Shown: positions 1 through 7,792 of the stretch, piece after piece | Layout: each line of letters opens with the position of its first letter | Numbering within the stretch: position 1 is the stretch's first letter | Assembly: GCA_023260735.1 (NCBI GenBank) | Contig: JALQUL010000227.1 | Coordinates: forward strand, 1 to 8,822 | Length of the DNA stretch: 8,822 nucleotides | Source: Limnohabitans sp. | GTDB lineage: Bacteria; Pseudomonadota; Gammaproteobacteria; Burkholderiales; Burkholderiaceae_C | Direction of reading: 5' to 3' | The notes under the pieces: generated by a model | Database searches by the model: none | What the model was told of the DNA's origin: nothing | The model's input: only the letters and a program-made list of their open reading frames with translations | Program-made: the position numbers and the translations under genes

Positions 1-414
1 TGTGTTTTGACCCGGTTCTAAAACTACTGACTCATCGTAAGCTTCTTTACCATTGTCAAATTTAAATAAATGGATTTTGTCGTATCGGCAAATGTTAACA
101 CCCTCTGGGTTATAAACCAAAACACTGTTGCGGGCTTTATTGCTCTGTGAGCCTTTTAATGGAATAGTACCTGCTACTAAATAAATTTTATGTTGTTTGG
201 CAATTTCAGATAAAAAACTTTGGATGGGCCCGTTGCCTTGAGTTTCAGCTATTGCTAATTTTTCTTGGTCGGTGTTTCCAATTAAGCAAAAGTATTCTGG
301 GAGGACCACTAACTCTGCACTATCATTTGACGCTTGTTCAATTAAATTTTTAGCCTGAATTAAGTTAAGTGTAACATCTGGGCCAGAAATCATTTGAATG
401 GTAGAGACGCGCAT
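1..414 (-). CDS. Nitrilase-superfamily carbon-nitrogen hydrolase, N-terminal part (cut by window edge)
   Basis: The minus strand from 414 reads an uninterrupted 138 codons to the window edge, starting MRVSTIQMISGPDV, the usual opening of nitrilase-superfamily proteins. Two of the three catalytic residues are visible: the general-base Glu40 in LVVLPEYF and Lys113 in YDKIHLF. The nucleophilic Cys would lie beyond the edge. The stretch GNGPIQSFLSEIAKQ followed by LVAGTIPL also fits the family, as does DESVVLEPGQN near the edge. Such enzymes hydrolyse amide or nitrile C-N bonds in the cytoplasm. The closest family types are Nit1/YbeM-like deaminated-glutathione amidases, but the substrate is not decidable from half a protein. 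Full-length members have about 265-290 residues, so roughly half is missing. It lies downstream of yhdP on the same strand after a 140-bp gap, so it may be cotranscribed or use its own promoter there. No convincing Shine-Dalgarno precedes the ATG; the start is chosen because the family motif begins directly after it. Confidence 0.9.
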   Translation of the reverse strand, partial: MRVSTIQMISGPDVTLNLIQAKNLIEQASNDSAELVVLPEYFCLIGNTDQEKLAIAETQGNGPIQSFLSEIAKQHKIYLVAGTIPLKGSQSNKARNSVLVYNPEGVNICRYDKIHLFKFDNGKEAYDESVVLEPGQNT

Positions 415-502
415 ATAAAGACCAATCTAAATAAAATGGTGAGTATTACTTGTGTGAGGTGTTTGGAAATAAATAAACCAATTTCTGAAGTCTAAATTAA
501 TT

Positions 503-530
503 TTTATAACTTAGTGATTTGTTTTTTAAA
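503..530 (-). promoter_or_regulatory. Candidate sigma-70 promoter for the nitrilase-family gene
   Basis: On the minus strand, TTTAAA at 530-525 (4 of 6 to the -35 consensus) is followed after 16 bp by TATAAA at 508-503 (5 of 6 to the -10 consensus). Transcription would start near 496, giving a leader of about 80 nt before the ATG at 414. The region is very AT-rich, so chance matches are likely. The 140-bp gap after yhdP does make an independent promoter plausible. This is a prediction by eye only. Confidence 0.3.
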
Positions 531-554
531 TCATTTCAAATATGTTGTATTAGT

Positions 555-3500
555 CTAATTAACAAGAGTACTGCTAGCATTTGAACTGCTACTGTTGGGG
601 GTACTAGGCTTGAGTTTGCTACCGCGTTTGACTTCGGTTACTGTAGGGGCACTCCAAGAACCTTGAATAAAATATTCTCGGGTAGCCGCTTCCATGAGGG
701 GTTTAGAGATGAGCCATTGAGCCAACAAGCTACTTAAACCAATCGCAGGGTTAATGGCGACGATGGCAAGTGCTGCACCTCCCGCACTAATTTCAGGGAT
801 GACGACAATATGCAGGTTTTGATTCTCTTTGACTATATCAGCGTTGCCATCCATAAGTACCAATGCATTCATACCACTCATTTGTAGGTTTTGTGTGCTG
901 GCTACGCCTTTTGCAATGGTCACATCGCCCTTGATCGTATCAAAGGCAAATCCCTCACTAAACACATCTCTAAAGTCTAACACTAAGCGTCTGGGTAGGG
1001 CTTGTAAACTTAGCACGCTTAAAAGTTTAGCCGCTCCCATGTCTATTTTTAAGAACTGTCCGCTTTGTACAGCCAAGTTCATTTGACCTCTTAGGGTGGG
1101 GAAATTGACCTGAAAAGGTGAGCCTTGCCAGCCAATGGTTCCTTCTAATTTCCCTTTACCATTACGCAAGGCTTTTTCTTTGCCAATCCAAGTGATAAGG
1201 TCTCCGGCGTTTTCAATGTCGAGTTTAAAATCTAAGTCCATACGCCTACGTTCTAGAAGGCTTCGCTTGGCGAAAGAACCTACCTTAGCAACCTCAGCCC
1301 AGCTACCCGTTGCATTGAGCTTGGCAAACGGTTGAGTCACTACTAATTTATTGATTTTCCATTCACGCGAACCGTTGCTTAATATTCGGTTATTGGCGTC
1401 AAGTTGAATTTTTCCAAAACTCCTGCCTGCTAGGCGTAAGTTGTCAATTTCAATATCCACTGAGGGAGGTGGTCCTGATGTTTGATCCAGTACTTGTTCT
1501 ACATCCTCTTGGTTGGCAGATGCTAAATAGGCTTTAGATAGTCGAGCAAATAATTTTGCGTCATTGGCGCTGGTGCGATATTCAATTAGACCGACGAGCT
1601 CTTTGGAGTCAATAGAAGCACGCCATAGGTTTCCATCTCGATTAAGGTTGGCTGTTACTTGCTCGAAGTTATAGATGTCCCAGTTAATAAGAGCGCTTTT
1701 AATAGAAACAATTCTCGGAAGATAGTTCTCGGCATTTGTATCAGTTGCTGCATTGGTTTTTGCAACAGGATTTTTGTTGTTGGTTAGATTTTTAAATACC
1801 TCCAGCCATTTGTCTAAATTGATTTGGTTGGTCACAATACTGCCGGCTACGCCTGCTGTAGTGGGTGCAATTATTTCGCTTTTCCCAGATCCTATCGCTA
1901 TGCTACCCCTTACTACTTCAGGTGAGTTGTTGGGTGCTAGATTGCGCAAATAATATAGGCTTAATAAATTACCCACATCTAGTTTTAAAGTATCTTGTAA
2001 AACTGGATTAGGATTATTGATAGCTAAGGTGGCCGAATTAGGAGTCAATAAGTTTTCATAACTTAAGGCAAGACTGGTTTCAGCAGGCTTGTTAAATGGA
2101 GCGGGCAAAACAGAGGTGATGCCTATTAAGTTACTATTGATAATTAGCTCGGGTTGCCCTTTATTAATGTGCAGTGAAAGTTGATAAGGAGTAGAGCCAC
2201 TCAAGTATTTGGATACTTGAGATACCAATCCTAACTCGGGAGCAGCTGCTAAGGCCTGAGCACTAATGGTGCCTTTACCTTTAATCATCACTTCGGGTGA
2301 GCTATTTTTTGTTGTATGAATAGCTGGCTTTGCTGATTTTAGGTTACGATTAATAAGTGCGCTTGAACCTCCGCTGAACTCCACTTCACCACCTAATAAA
2401 TTTGCTTTAGCATTTTGAATTAAAAAACCGTACTCATTAAAAACAACTTGACCTGTGACTTTTTTAAGAGCTGGCGTGTCGGATGTAATTTGAATCTCAT
2501 TGCCAATTAATTTTACTTGCCCATCTACCCTAACTTTGTCCATTTGTGCTATGGGCAAGTTCATATTAAAAATATAGTCACTATTGCCACTAGCCTTGGC
2601 ATTGAGGAGTGCTTTTTCGGTAATGTCTCTAAGGGGCGAGTTATTGGTGAAGCTCAGCATGGCTGCTAATGGCCCTGTGGCTTGAGCTTTAACTTGGACT
2701 ACGGTTTTGCCAAAGTCGGGAATTTTGACATTGGCTTCAGTTATTTTGAGGCTAGGGTTGTCGGTGATGATCGCTTTGGCTTGCCTAACCTCCATGCCCC
2801 CACCATCAAAAATTAAATCACCAGAAAGCTTGGAAAAAGACGGCCATGATAAATCTTTTGGACCTTGCAGTTGTTTAGGTACATAAGCCATGACGGCATT
2901 TTCTACCTTGGTTTCAATTTTAAAAGTGCCATTTTTAGTTTTGTCATAGGGTAGATCGAACAAGTCCCCTTTAATAACAAAACGTGCATTTTTAGCCGTA
3001 CCCGATAAAATAGAATATTTAACGTAATCAATGGCATCTTTCCCGACACTTAAAGGCAAATAACGCCACACTCTTGCGCCGTTGGCTTGATCTAGTTGTG
3101 CATCAAGTTGCAAATTGCCAGGAAATCGAGATTGACTATTCGATTTACCTGGATCGCTAGTTTGCCAACTTCCATTGAAGCGCCCAGCCGCATCAGCATT
3201 TTTTAATAGGCCATTTGCAAAATCAATTTTGATATGTTGCCCTGCTGGTGAGTCAGTCAGTTGCCATTTGAGTTCTGTGCTTAAGTTTTCCACCTCAACA
3301 GTAGGGTCTTCCCATACACCTGGAAAATGGAGTTTGCCATTTTTAATTTGAATGACTGCACTACCTGCGTTTAAATCAAAGTCAAACCCAATAGAGGCAC
3401 CCTCTAGACCAGGCCTTGCCACTTCATCTATATTTCGGGTGGCCTGCGGCAAAAAACTTAAATTATCTAATTGTCCCTTGGCATTTAATTGACTTGGTTT

Positions 3501-4883
3501 TTCAATAGAGCCTTCATAACTAGCATTCAGCGACCTAATCATTCCATGCGGTTGTAAACTGAGGAGTTGAGCTCTTGCTGCATCACCTAAAGGTAGGCGA
3601 CTGGCAATTTGGCTCACAATGGCCAAATCGATTTGATCGGCCTTAATATGTCCTGTTTCAATTTGTTGACTGTTTGCATTTATTTTTGAGACTTTTATAT
3701 TACCTTGTGGCCACTTTAAACCATCGGCAGTTTGGAAGCGAAGATTTTGGGTGCTGACAGTAAGCCCGCCTTCAATAGCCTCCAATTCAATTCGGCCGTT
3801 AATAGATTGCAAAGCGAGGGGGTCGGGTGTGCCGTTAAATTGAATGGTGATGGCTTGAGTTGATACGTCTGCCGTCATGCGCTGAACTTGTTGCTTGTCA
3901 ATATCTAACCATGCTCGTGCAGAGCCTTTTCCTTGTTTGATGTTGGCATTGATTGGTAGATAAGGACTGATGTGTTCTGCATTGATATAAGGTAATTCAG
4001 CATAAATTTGACCTTGCCAATGTTGAAAGTTAGCTCTATCAGTGTAAATTAATGATTGAGTGAAGGAGCCAATTAAGGTAATTTTTTCACCCCAGTTGTT
4101 AGGGGGTACAGCAGAAAAAGCAAAGTGATGTTTGTAAAGCGGGTTGCGACTGCTGAATTGAACTTCTTTAAATTCAAAAATTCGGGGTTCTGGGGCTTTG
4201 CCAAAGCTGTATGAGCGAGGGGTATTGGTTGTTAAACCTTCTTCTAAACCAGTTGTTGAAAATGGGGTGGCAGAGCTAGATGAGGAAGCTGTTTTTGCTC
4301 TAATGCTGGTGGTATTGATTGGAGAGGCGGCAATGGTTGGAAGTGTTTCATCAATAAATCTGACCTGACCATGTCGAATTTCAAAATTGTTTTGAGAGAA
4401 AAACCAATCTAATAAGGGACTACTATTTTGAGCCTTGGAACTGGGTTTTACCTCAATCCCAGCAATCCAAAAATGACCGTTTTGTGCTCTTCTAATTTCT
4501 AATAGGGGACTATCGACTATTAAGCGCTCAAAGTCTAAACTAAACACACTACGAGGCGATAGACTGGCTATGACAAGACCAAGTTGCAGGCCAGTTTCAC
4601 CAGAGTTGTCGCGTAGCTGTACATTTTCTAATTGAAAAGTAGGCAACAGACCTTCGGATTGTGCGCTAATACGACCAATTTTAATGGGTACTCCAATTGA
4701 GTTACTGGCCGTTTCTTCTAAAAGTGTTTTATAGTCGCCAATTCGGGGCACAATCCAGGTATGTAAGACCACACCGCTGATTAAAACGGCTAGCCAAGCG
4801 AAAACTGCACCCCAAAATAAAAATAGGGAGCACAAGTGAAAAAGGTAGAGTCCGAGCGGGCGGTGTGAATTTTTTTTAGTCAT
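555..4883 (-). CDS. yhdP: YhdP-family AsmA-like inner-membrane/periplasmic protein
   Basis: This 1442-residue protein has a short basic N-terminus (MTKKNSHR) and one strong membrane segment at about residues 12-40. A very long, mostly beta-rich periplasmic region follows, as in AsmA-like proteins with DUF3971 and AsmA_2 domains. The C-terminal 150 residues are the most diagnostic: GKGKLEGTIGW (1242-1252), LPRRLVLDFRDVFSEGFAFD (1296-1315), a GDVTIAKGVAS strand pair, then a hydrophobic AINPAIGLSSLLAQWL segment and EYFIQGSWSAPTVTEV (1403-1418). In E. coli, YhdP with TamB and YdbH supports phospholipid transport from inner to outer membrane; the same role here is inferred from family. E. coli YhdP has about 1266 residues, so this one is longer, partly through a Ser/Thr-rich stretch at about 188-230 and a polar Ser/Asn tail. 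It is divergent from glnE with 19 bp between start codons, and upstream of the nitrilase-family gene. The ATG at 4883 has no clear Shine-Dalgarno, but it directly precedes the positive N-terminus and membrane segment. Confidence 0.9.
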   Translation of the reverse strand: MTKKNSHRPLGLYLFHLCSLFLFWGAVFAWLAVLISGVVLHTWIVPRIGDYKTLLEETASNSIGVPIKIGRISAQSEGLLPTFQLENVQLRDNSGETGLQLGLVIASLSPRSVFSLDFERLIVDSPLLEIRRAQNGHFWIAGIEVKPSSKAQNSSPLLDWFFSQNNFEIRHGQVRFIDETLPTIAASPINTTSIRAKTASSSSSATPFSTTGLEEGLTTNTPRSYSFGKAPEPRIFEFKEVQFSSRNPLYKHHFAFSAVPPNNWGEKITLIGSFTQSLIYTDRANFQHWQGQIYAELPYINAEHISPYLPINANIKQGKGSARAWLDIDKQQVQRMTADVSTQAITIQFNGTPDPLALQSINGRIELEAIEGGLTVSTQNLRFQTADGLKWPQGNIKVSKINANSQQIETGHIKADQIDLAIVSQIASRLPLGDAARAQLLSLQPHGMIRSLNASYEGSIEKPSQLNAKGQLDNLSFLPQATRNIDEVARPGLEGASIGFDFDLNAGSAVIQIKNGKLHFPGVWEDPTVEVENLSTELKWQLTDSPAGQHIKIDFANGLLKNADAAGRFNGSWQTSDPGKSNSQSRFPGNLQLDAQLDQANGARVWRYLPLSVGKDAIDYVKYSILSGTAKNARFVIKGDLFDLPYDKTKNGTFKIETKVENAVMAYVPKQLQGPKDLSWPSFSKLSGDLIFDGGGMEVRQAKAIITDNPSLKITEANVKIPDFGKTVVQVKAQATGPLAAMLSFTNNSPLRDITEKALLNAKASGNSDYIFNMNLPIAQMDKVRVDGQVKLIGNEIQITSDTPALKKVTGQVVFNEYGFLIQNAKANLLGGEVEFSGGSSALINRNLKSAKPAIHTTKNSSPEVMIKGKGTISAQALAAAPELGLVSQVSKYLSGSTPYQLSLHINKGQPELIINSNLIGITSVLPAPFNKPAETSLALSYENLLTPNSATLAINNPNPVLQDTLKLDVGNLLSLYYLRNLAPNNSPEVVRGSIAIGSGKSEIIAPTTAGVAGSIVTNQINLDKWLEVFKNLTNNKNPVAKTNAATDTNAENYLPRIVSIKSALINWDIYNFEQVTANLNRDGNLWRASIDSKELVGLIEYRTSANDAKLFARLSKAYLASANQEDVEQVLDQTSGPPPSVDIEIDNLRLAGRSFGKIQLDANNRILSNGSREWKINKLVVTQPFAKLNATGSWAEVAKVGSFAKRSLLERRRMDLDFKLDIENAGDLITWIGKEKALRNGKGKLEGTIGWQGSPFQVNFPTLRGQMNLAVQSGQFLKIDMGAAKLLSVLSLQALPRRLVLDFRDVFSEGFAFDTIKGDVTIAKGVASTQNLQMSGMNALVLMDGNADIVKENQNLHIVVIPEISAGGAALAIVAINPAIGLSSLLAQWLISKPLMEAATREYFIQGSWSAPTVTEVKRGSKLKPSTPNSSSSNASSTLVN

Positions 4884-4899
4884 GGCAATATAGGCAAGA

Positions 4900-4930
4900 A
4901 TTATGACCGTTGATCAAGCCCAAAATTCAA
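4900..4930 (-). promoter_or_regulatory. Weak candidate promoter for yhdP, inside the 5' end of glnE
   Basis: On the minus strand, TTGAAT (4930-4925) and CATAAT (4905-4900, 5 of 6 to TATAAT) are separated by 19 bp, longer than ideal. The start site would fall near 4893, about 10 nt before the yhdP ATG. Because the gap between the two divergent start codons is only 19 bp, the yhdP promoter must overlap glnE coding sequence whichever hexamers are used. No equally good candidate was found for glnE on the plus strand. Confidence 0.2.
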
Positions 4931-7704
4931 ATCCAAATCAAACATTGGCAAATAATTCTGCAGAAATCTGTTTTCATAGTCGGTTTTTTCAGAGATTAGA
5001 ACGTAGGTATCATGCTGATTTATCTTTGCTGCCACCAGGAGCACCTCAAAAAGAGCAGATGCTAGAGTGTTGGCAAGCATTATTAAGAAAAGCGTATGAA
5101 CCCTCTCAAGCCGTAAGAGTCTTGCGCCAGTTGGTGATGCATAGGCTTATTAGGCTAGAGTGTGAACTTCAAGTTAGTTTGGATATAGTTACTCAAACAG
5201 TGACTCAATTAGCTGAGTTTACCCTTTGTAGGGCACTTGAACAGGCATATTTACAATTAGATGCACGTCACGGTGCCCCTATTAAGCCAGATGGGGAGAG
5301 ATCTCAATTATGGATTATTGGAATGGGTAAGTTAGGTGCGCGCGAGTTAAATGTGTCGAGCGATATTGACTTAATTTATGTTTATGATCAAGACGGTGAA
5401 ACCCAAGGGTTGGTAAATGGTCGTGGCAAAACTTCATTTCATGAATACTTTTGTAAAGTCGTGAAGCTGGTGTATGCCATGATTGGCGAAGTCACCGATC
5501 ATGGTTTTGTGTTCAGGGTGGACTTAGCCTTGAGACCTAATGGCAATTCTGGACCTGCGTGTGCCTCTTTAGCCGCCCTTGAAGATTATTTTCAAGTTCA
5601 AGGCCGAGAATGGGAGCGTTTTGCATGGCTAAAAAGTCGAATTGTGGCTCCCAAACAAGCACGTAAAGATGGTGCTAATCATCCGCTGAGAAGTGTTGTT
5701 CTGCCTTTTGTTTTTAGGCGTTATCTTGACTATAACGTGTTTGAGTCTTTGCGCACTTTGCATAGGCAAATTCGCGAACAAGCGATATTAAAAGCAGCCA
5801 ATCAGCCACATAGGGCTAATGATGTGAAATTAGGCCGTGGCGGTATTCGTGAAATTGAGTTCACAGTGCAGTTGTTGCAAGTGGTGCGAGGCGGGCAGTT
5901 TCCCGAGTTACGTACTCGGCCTACTTTGCAAGCCCTTGAGTTGGTAAGTAAGGCCGGCCTAATGCCACATGAAACCGCTCAGTTATTAACAAAGGCCTAT
6001 ATATTTTTAAGGCAAGTCGAGCATAGAATTCAATACCTTGATGACCAACAAACACAGGTCATGCCGACACAGGATGATGATTTGTTGTGGGTAGCAAACA
6101 CAATGGGTTTTACTAGCGTTGTTGATTTCAACCTAGAGCTAGACAAACACCGTGAATTAGTTGCCAAAGAGTTTGATACCTTATTGGGTCAAAATAGGCA
6201 AGATGATAATAACGGGGCCGAGCAAATAAGTCGTACTAAATCGGAGTCAGGTTTTATACCTGGTGCATCTTTTGAGGGCCGCGATATTGATGCCTTGATA
6301 GTAGAGTTGCCAGACGCTTTAAAAGAACGTGTGGCTGCTTGGAAAGACAATACCAAGGTGATGACTTTAAGAGATGATGCCAGAGCAAGGTTGTTGCGTA
6401 TTGTGCAAAGAACTGGCCAGTGGGTAGAGGACGAAAAAGTCTCTGTAACGGCTGCTATTCGTTCATTTGATTGGGTAGAAACACTCATTCGACGCGAGAG
6501 TTATTTGGCTATGTTACTCGAACGTCCATCGGTGCATGCAAGGGTACTACGGCTATTAGATGCCGCCAAATGGCCTGCCCGTTATTTACAAAAGCACCCT
6601 GGAGTGATTGATGAGTTAGCTAGCCAAACCATGCTGACACAAAGATTTGATAAAGCAGAGTTTGAGAGTGAATTACAAAGAAGAGCTGACGCATTAAAAA
6701 CCACAGGCGAAGACGATGAAGAGGCTTTGCTTAATTTATTGCGACGTGCTTTGCATGCCGAAGTTTTTAGAACCCTAGCTCGCGATGTGGAGGCTTATAT
6801 AACAGTAGAGCAAGTGGCCGATGATTTAAGTGCTTTGGCGGAATCAATTTTAAAAATCACGACTCGTTGGTGCTGGAAGTACGTACGTAACAAGCATCAT
6901 CCCGAGCCCGATTTTGAGCCTCAGTTTGGTATTATTGCCTATGGAAAATTGGGCGGCAAAGAGTTGGGTTATGGTAGTGATTTAGACATTGTGTTCGTGT
7001 ACGAAGATGAGCATGAACAAGCCGGTCAAGCTTATGCCGCCTTGGTGCGTAAACTCATTACTTGGTTAACGGTTAAAACCAGTGAAGGTGATTTATTTGA
7101 GATTGATACCGCCCTAAGACCTAATGGTAATTCAGGTTTATTAATTACTACCTTTGAAGCTTATACCGATTACCAGTTGCAAAGAGGCTCCAATACGGCT
7201 TGGACATGGGAGCATCAAGCGATGACGAGGGCACGTTTTGTGTTGGGCAGTGAGGCCTTACAAGAACGTTTTGAAAAAGTCAGGCAACAAGTCATTACGG
7301 CGCCTCGAGATAAGGTTTTATTGCGTCAAGAAGTAAGTAGCATGAGGCAAAGAGTGAGCCAAGCCCATCCGATAAGAGCTGGGCAATTTGATGTTAAACA
7401 TAGCCCTGGGGGTATGGTGGATGCTGAGTTTGCAATTCAAACCATGGTGCTTAGTTATGCTGCCGAGCATCCTAATTTAATTGACAATGTAGGTAATATT
7501 GCTTTATGCCAAAGAGCCGAAATGGTGGGCTTATTAAGTCCTGGAGTGGGAGAGGCTGCCGCTGATGCTTATCGTGAACTGCGAAAAATTCAGCATAAAG
7601 CCAGGTTGGATGAAGTACCTACACAGGTGGATCCTTTAACGACTGAAAAACAAAGCCAAGCGATAAAGGCATTGTGGTCAGAGTTAATGGAAAAACCACT
7701 TTAA
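4903..7704 (+). CDS. glnE: Bifunctional glutamine synthetase adenylyltransferase / adenylyl-removing enzyme
   Basis: This is a full-length GlnE of 933 residues (E. coli GlnE has 946). It carries two nucleotidyltransferase domains in tandem. The N-terminal adenylyl-removing domain shows GMGKLGARELNVSSDIDLIY (140-159) with metal ligands Asp154 and Asp156, then VDLALRPNGNSG (206-217) and KLGRGGIREIEF (309-320). The C-terminal adenylylating domain shows YGKLGGKELGYGSDLDIVF (680-698) with Asp693 and Asp695, IDTALRPNGNSG (734-745) and KHSPGGMVDAEF (832-843). A polar, probably flexible linker lies at about 428-460. The enzyme attaches AMP to, and phosphorolytically removes it from, a tyrosine of glutamine synthetase, under control of PII and glutamine, in the cytoplasm. 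All catalytic motifs are intact in both halves. A weak purine-rich AGGCAAGAA (4892-4900) precedes the ATG. It is divergent from yhdP and convergent with the M14 peptidase gene, so it is probably transcribed alone. Confidence 0.97.
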   Translation: MTVDQAQNSNPNQTLANNSAEICFHSRFFQRLERRYHADLSLLPPGAPQKEQMLECWQALLRKAYEPSQAVRVLRQLVMHRLIRLECELQVSLDIVTQTVTQLAEFTLCRALEQAYLQLDARHGAPIKPDGERSQLWIIGMGKLGARELNVSSDIDLIYVYDQDGETQGLVNGRGKTSFHEYFCKVVKLVYAMIGEVTDHGFVFRVDLALRPNGNSGPACASLAALEDYFQVQGREWERFAWLKSRIVAPKQARKDGANHPLRSVVLPFVFRRYLDYNVFESLRTLHRQIREQAILKAANQPHRANDVKLGRGGIREIEFTVQLLQVVRGGQFPELRTRPTLQALELVSKAGLMPHETAQLLTKAYIFLRQVEHRIQYLDDQQTQVMPTQDDDLLWVANTMGFTSVVDFNLELDKHRELVAKEFDTLLGQNRQDDNNGAEQISRTKSESGFIPGASFEGRDIDALIVELPDALKERVAAWKDNTKVMTLRDDARARLLRIVQRTGQWVEDEKVSVTAAIRSFDWVETLIRRESYLAMLLERPSVHARVLRLLDAAKWPARYLQKHPGVIDELASQTMLTQRFDKAEFESELQRRADALKTTGEDDEEALLNLLRRALHAEVFRTLARDVEAYITVEQVADDLSALAESILKITTRWCWKYVRNKHHPEPDFEPQFGIIAYGKLGGKELGYGSDLDIVFVYEDEHEQAGQAYAALVRKLITWLTVKTSEGDLFEIDTALRPNGNSGLLITTFEAYTDYQLQRGSNTAWTWEHQAMTRARFVLGSEALQERFEKVRQQVITAPRDKVLLRQEVSSMRQRVSQAHPIRAGQFDVKHSPGGMVDAEFAIQTMVLSYAAEHPNLIDNVGNIALCQRAEMVGLLSPGVGEAAADAYRELRKIQHKARLDEVPTQVDPLTTEKQSQAIKALWSELMEKPL

Positions 7705-7717
7705 TCAGTATTTTGGC

Positions 7718-7760
7718 TTTCAAGGCTCACTCTTTAGAAGCGTAGAAGCGAGCTTTGAAA
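7718..7760. terminator. Hairpin in the convergent gap, possible bidirectional terminator
   Basis: The arms TTTCAAGGCTC (7718-7728) and GAGCTTTGAAA (7750-7760) form an 11-bp stem with a single G-U pair when read on the plus strand. The loop is 21 nt. The hairpin sits between the stop codons of two converging genes, 14 bp after glnE, where a shared terminator is expected. No run of T follows on either strand, so it is not a canonical intrinsic terminator; it may instead stabilise 3' ends. The loop holds a perfect tandem repeat of TAGAAGCG (7735-7750), whose last G is also the first base of the right arm. Confidence 0.45.
7735..7750. repeat. Tandem octamer TAGAAGCG x2
   Basis: TAGAAGCG occurs twice head to tail (7735-7742 and 7743-7750) with no mismatch, inside the loop of the convergent-gap hairpin. 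It may be a chance slippage duplication. With only two copies, no function can be assigned. Confidence 0.6.
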
Positions 7761-7792
7761 CTTGGATAGGGGCAAGTCATTGGACTTTTAGT

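Noticed and set aside
515..533. Small hairpin TGATTT-N7-AAATCA between yhdP and the nitrilase-family gene
   Set aside because: The stem has only 6 AT-rich pairs, too weak for a terminator on the minus strand, and it overlaps the putative -35.
829..1953. Three short plus-strand open frames (829-1086, 1135-1335, 1753-1953) opposite yhdP
   Set aside because: They lie wholly inside yhdP on the other strand, have no recognisable motifs and no ribosome-binding site context; they are chance frames.
4861..4902. A plus-strand promoter for glnE in the short gap or the yhdP 5' end
   Set aside because: The best -10 candidates (such as TATAGG at 4889-4894) match only 4 of 6, are too close to the ATG and have no fitting -35.
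6189..6488. 99-codon minus-strand open frame opposite glnE
   Set aside because: It is antisense to conserved glnE coding sequence, has no family resemblance and is explained by base composition.
5319..7136. Repeated protein motifs within GlnE (GKLG...DID/DLD and ALRPNGNSG twice)
   Set aside because: This is the known internal duplication of the two nucleotidyltransferase domains of GlnE, not a fusion or recent repeat.
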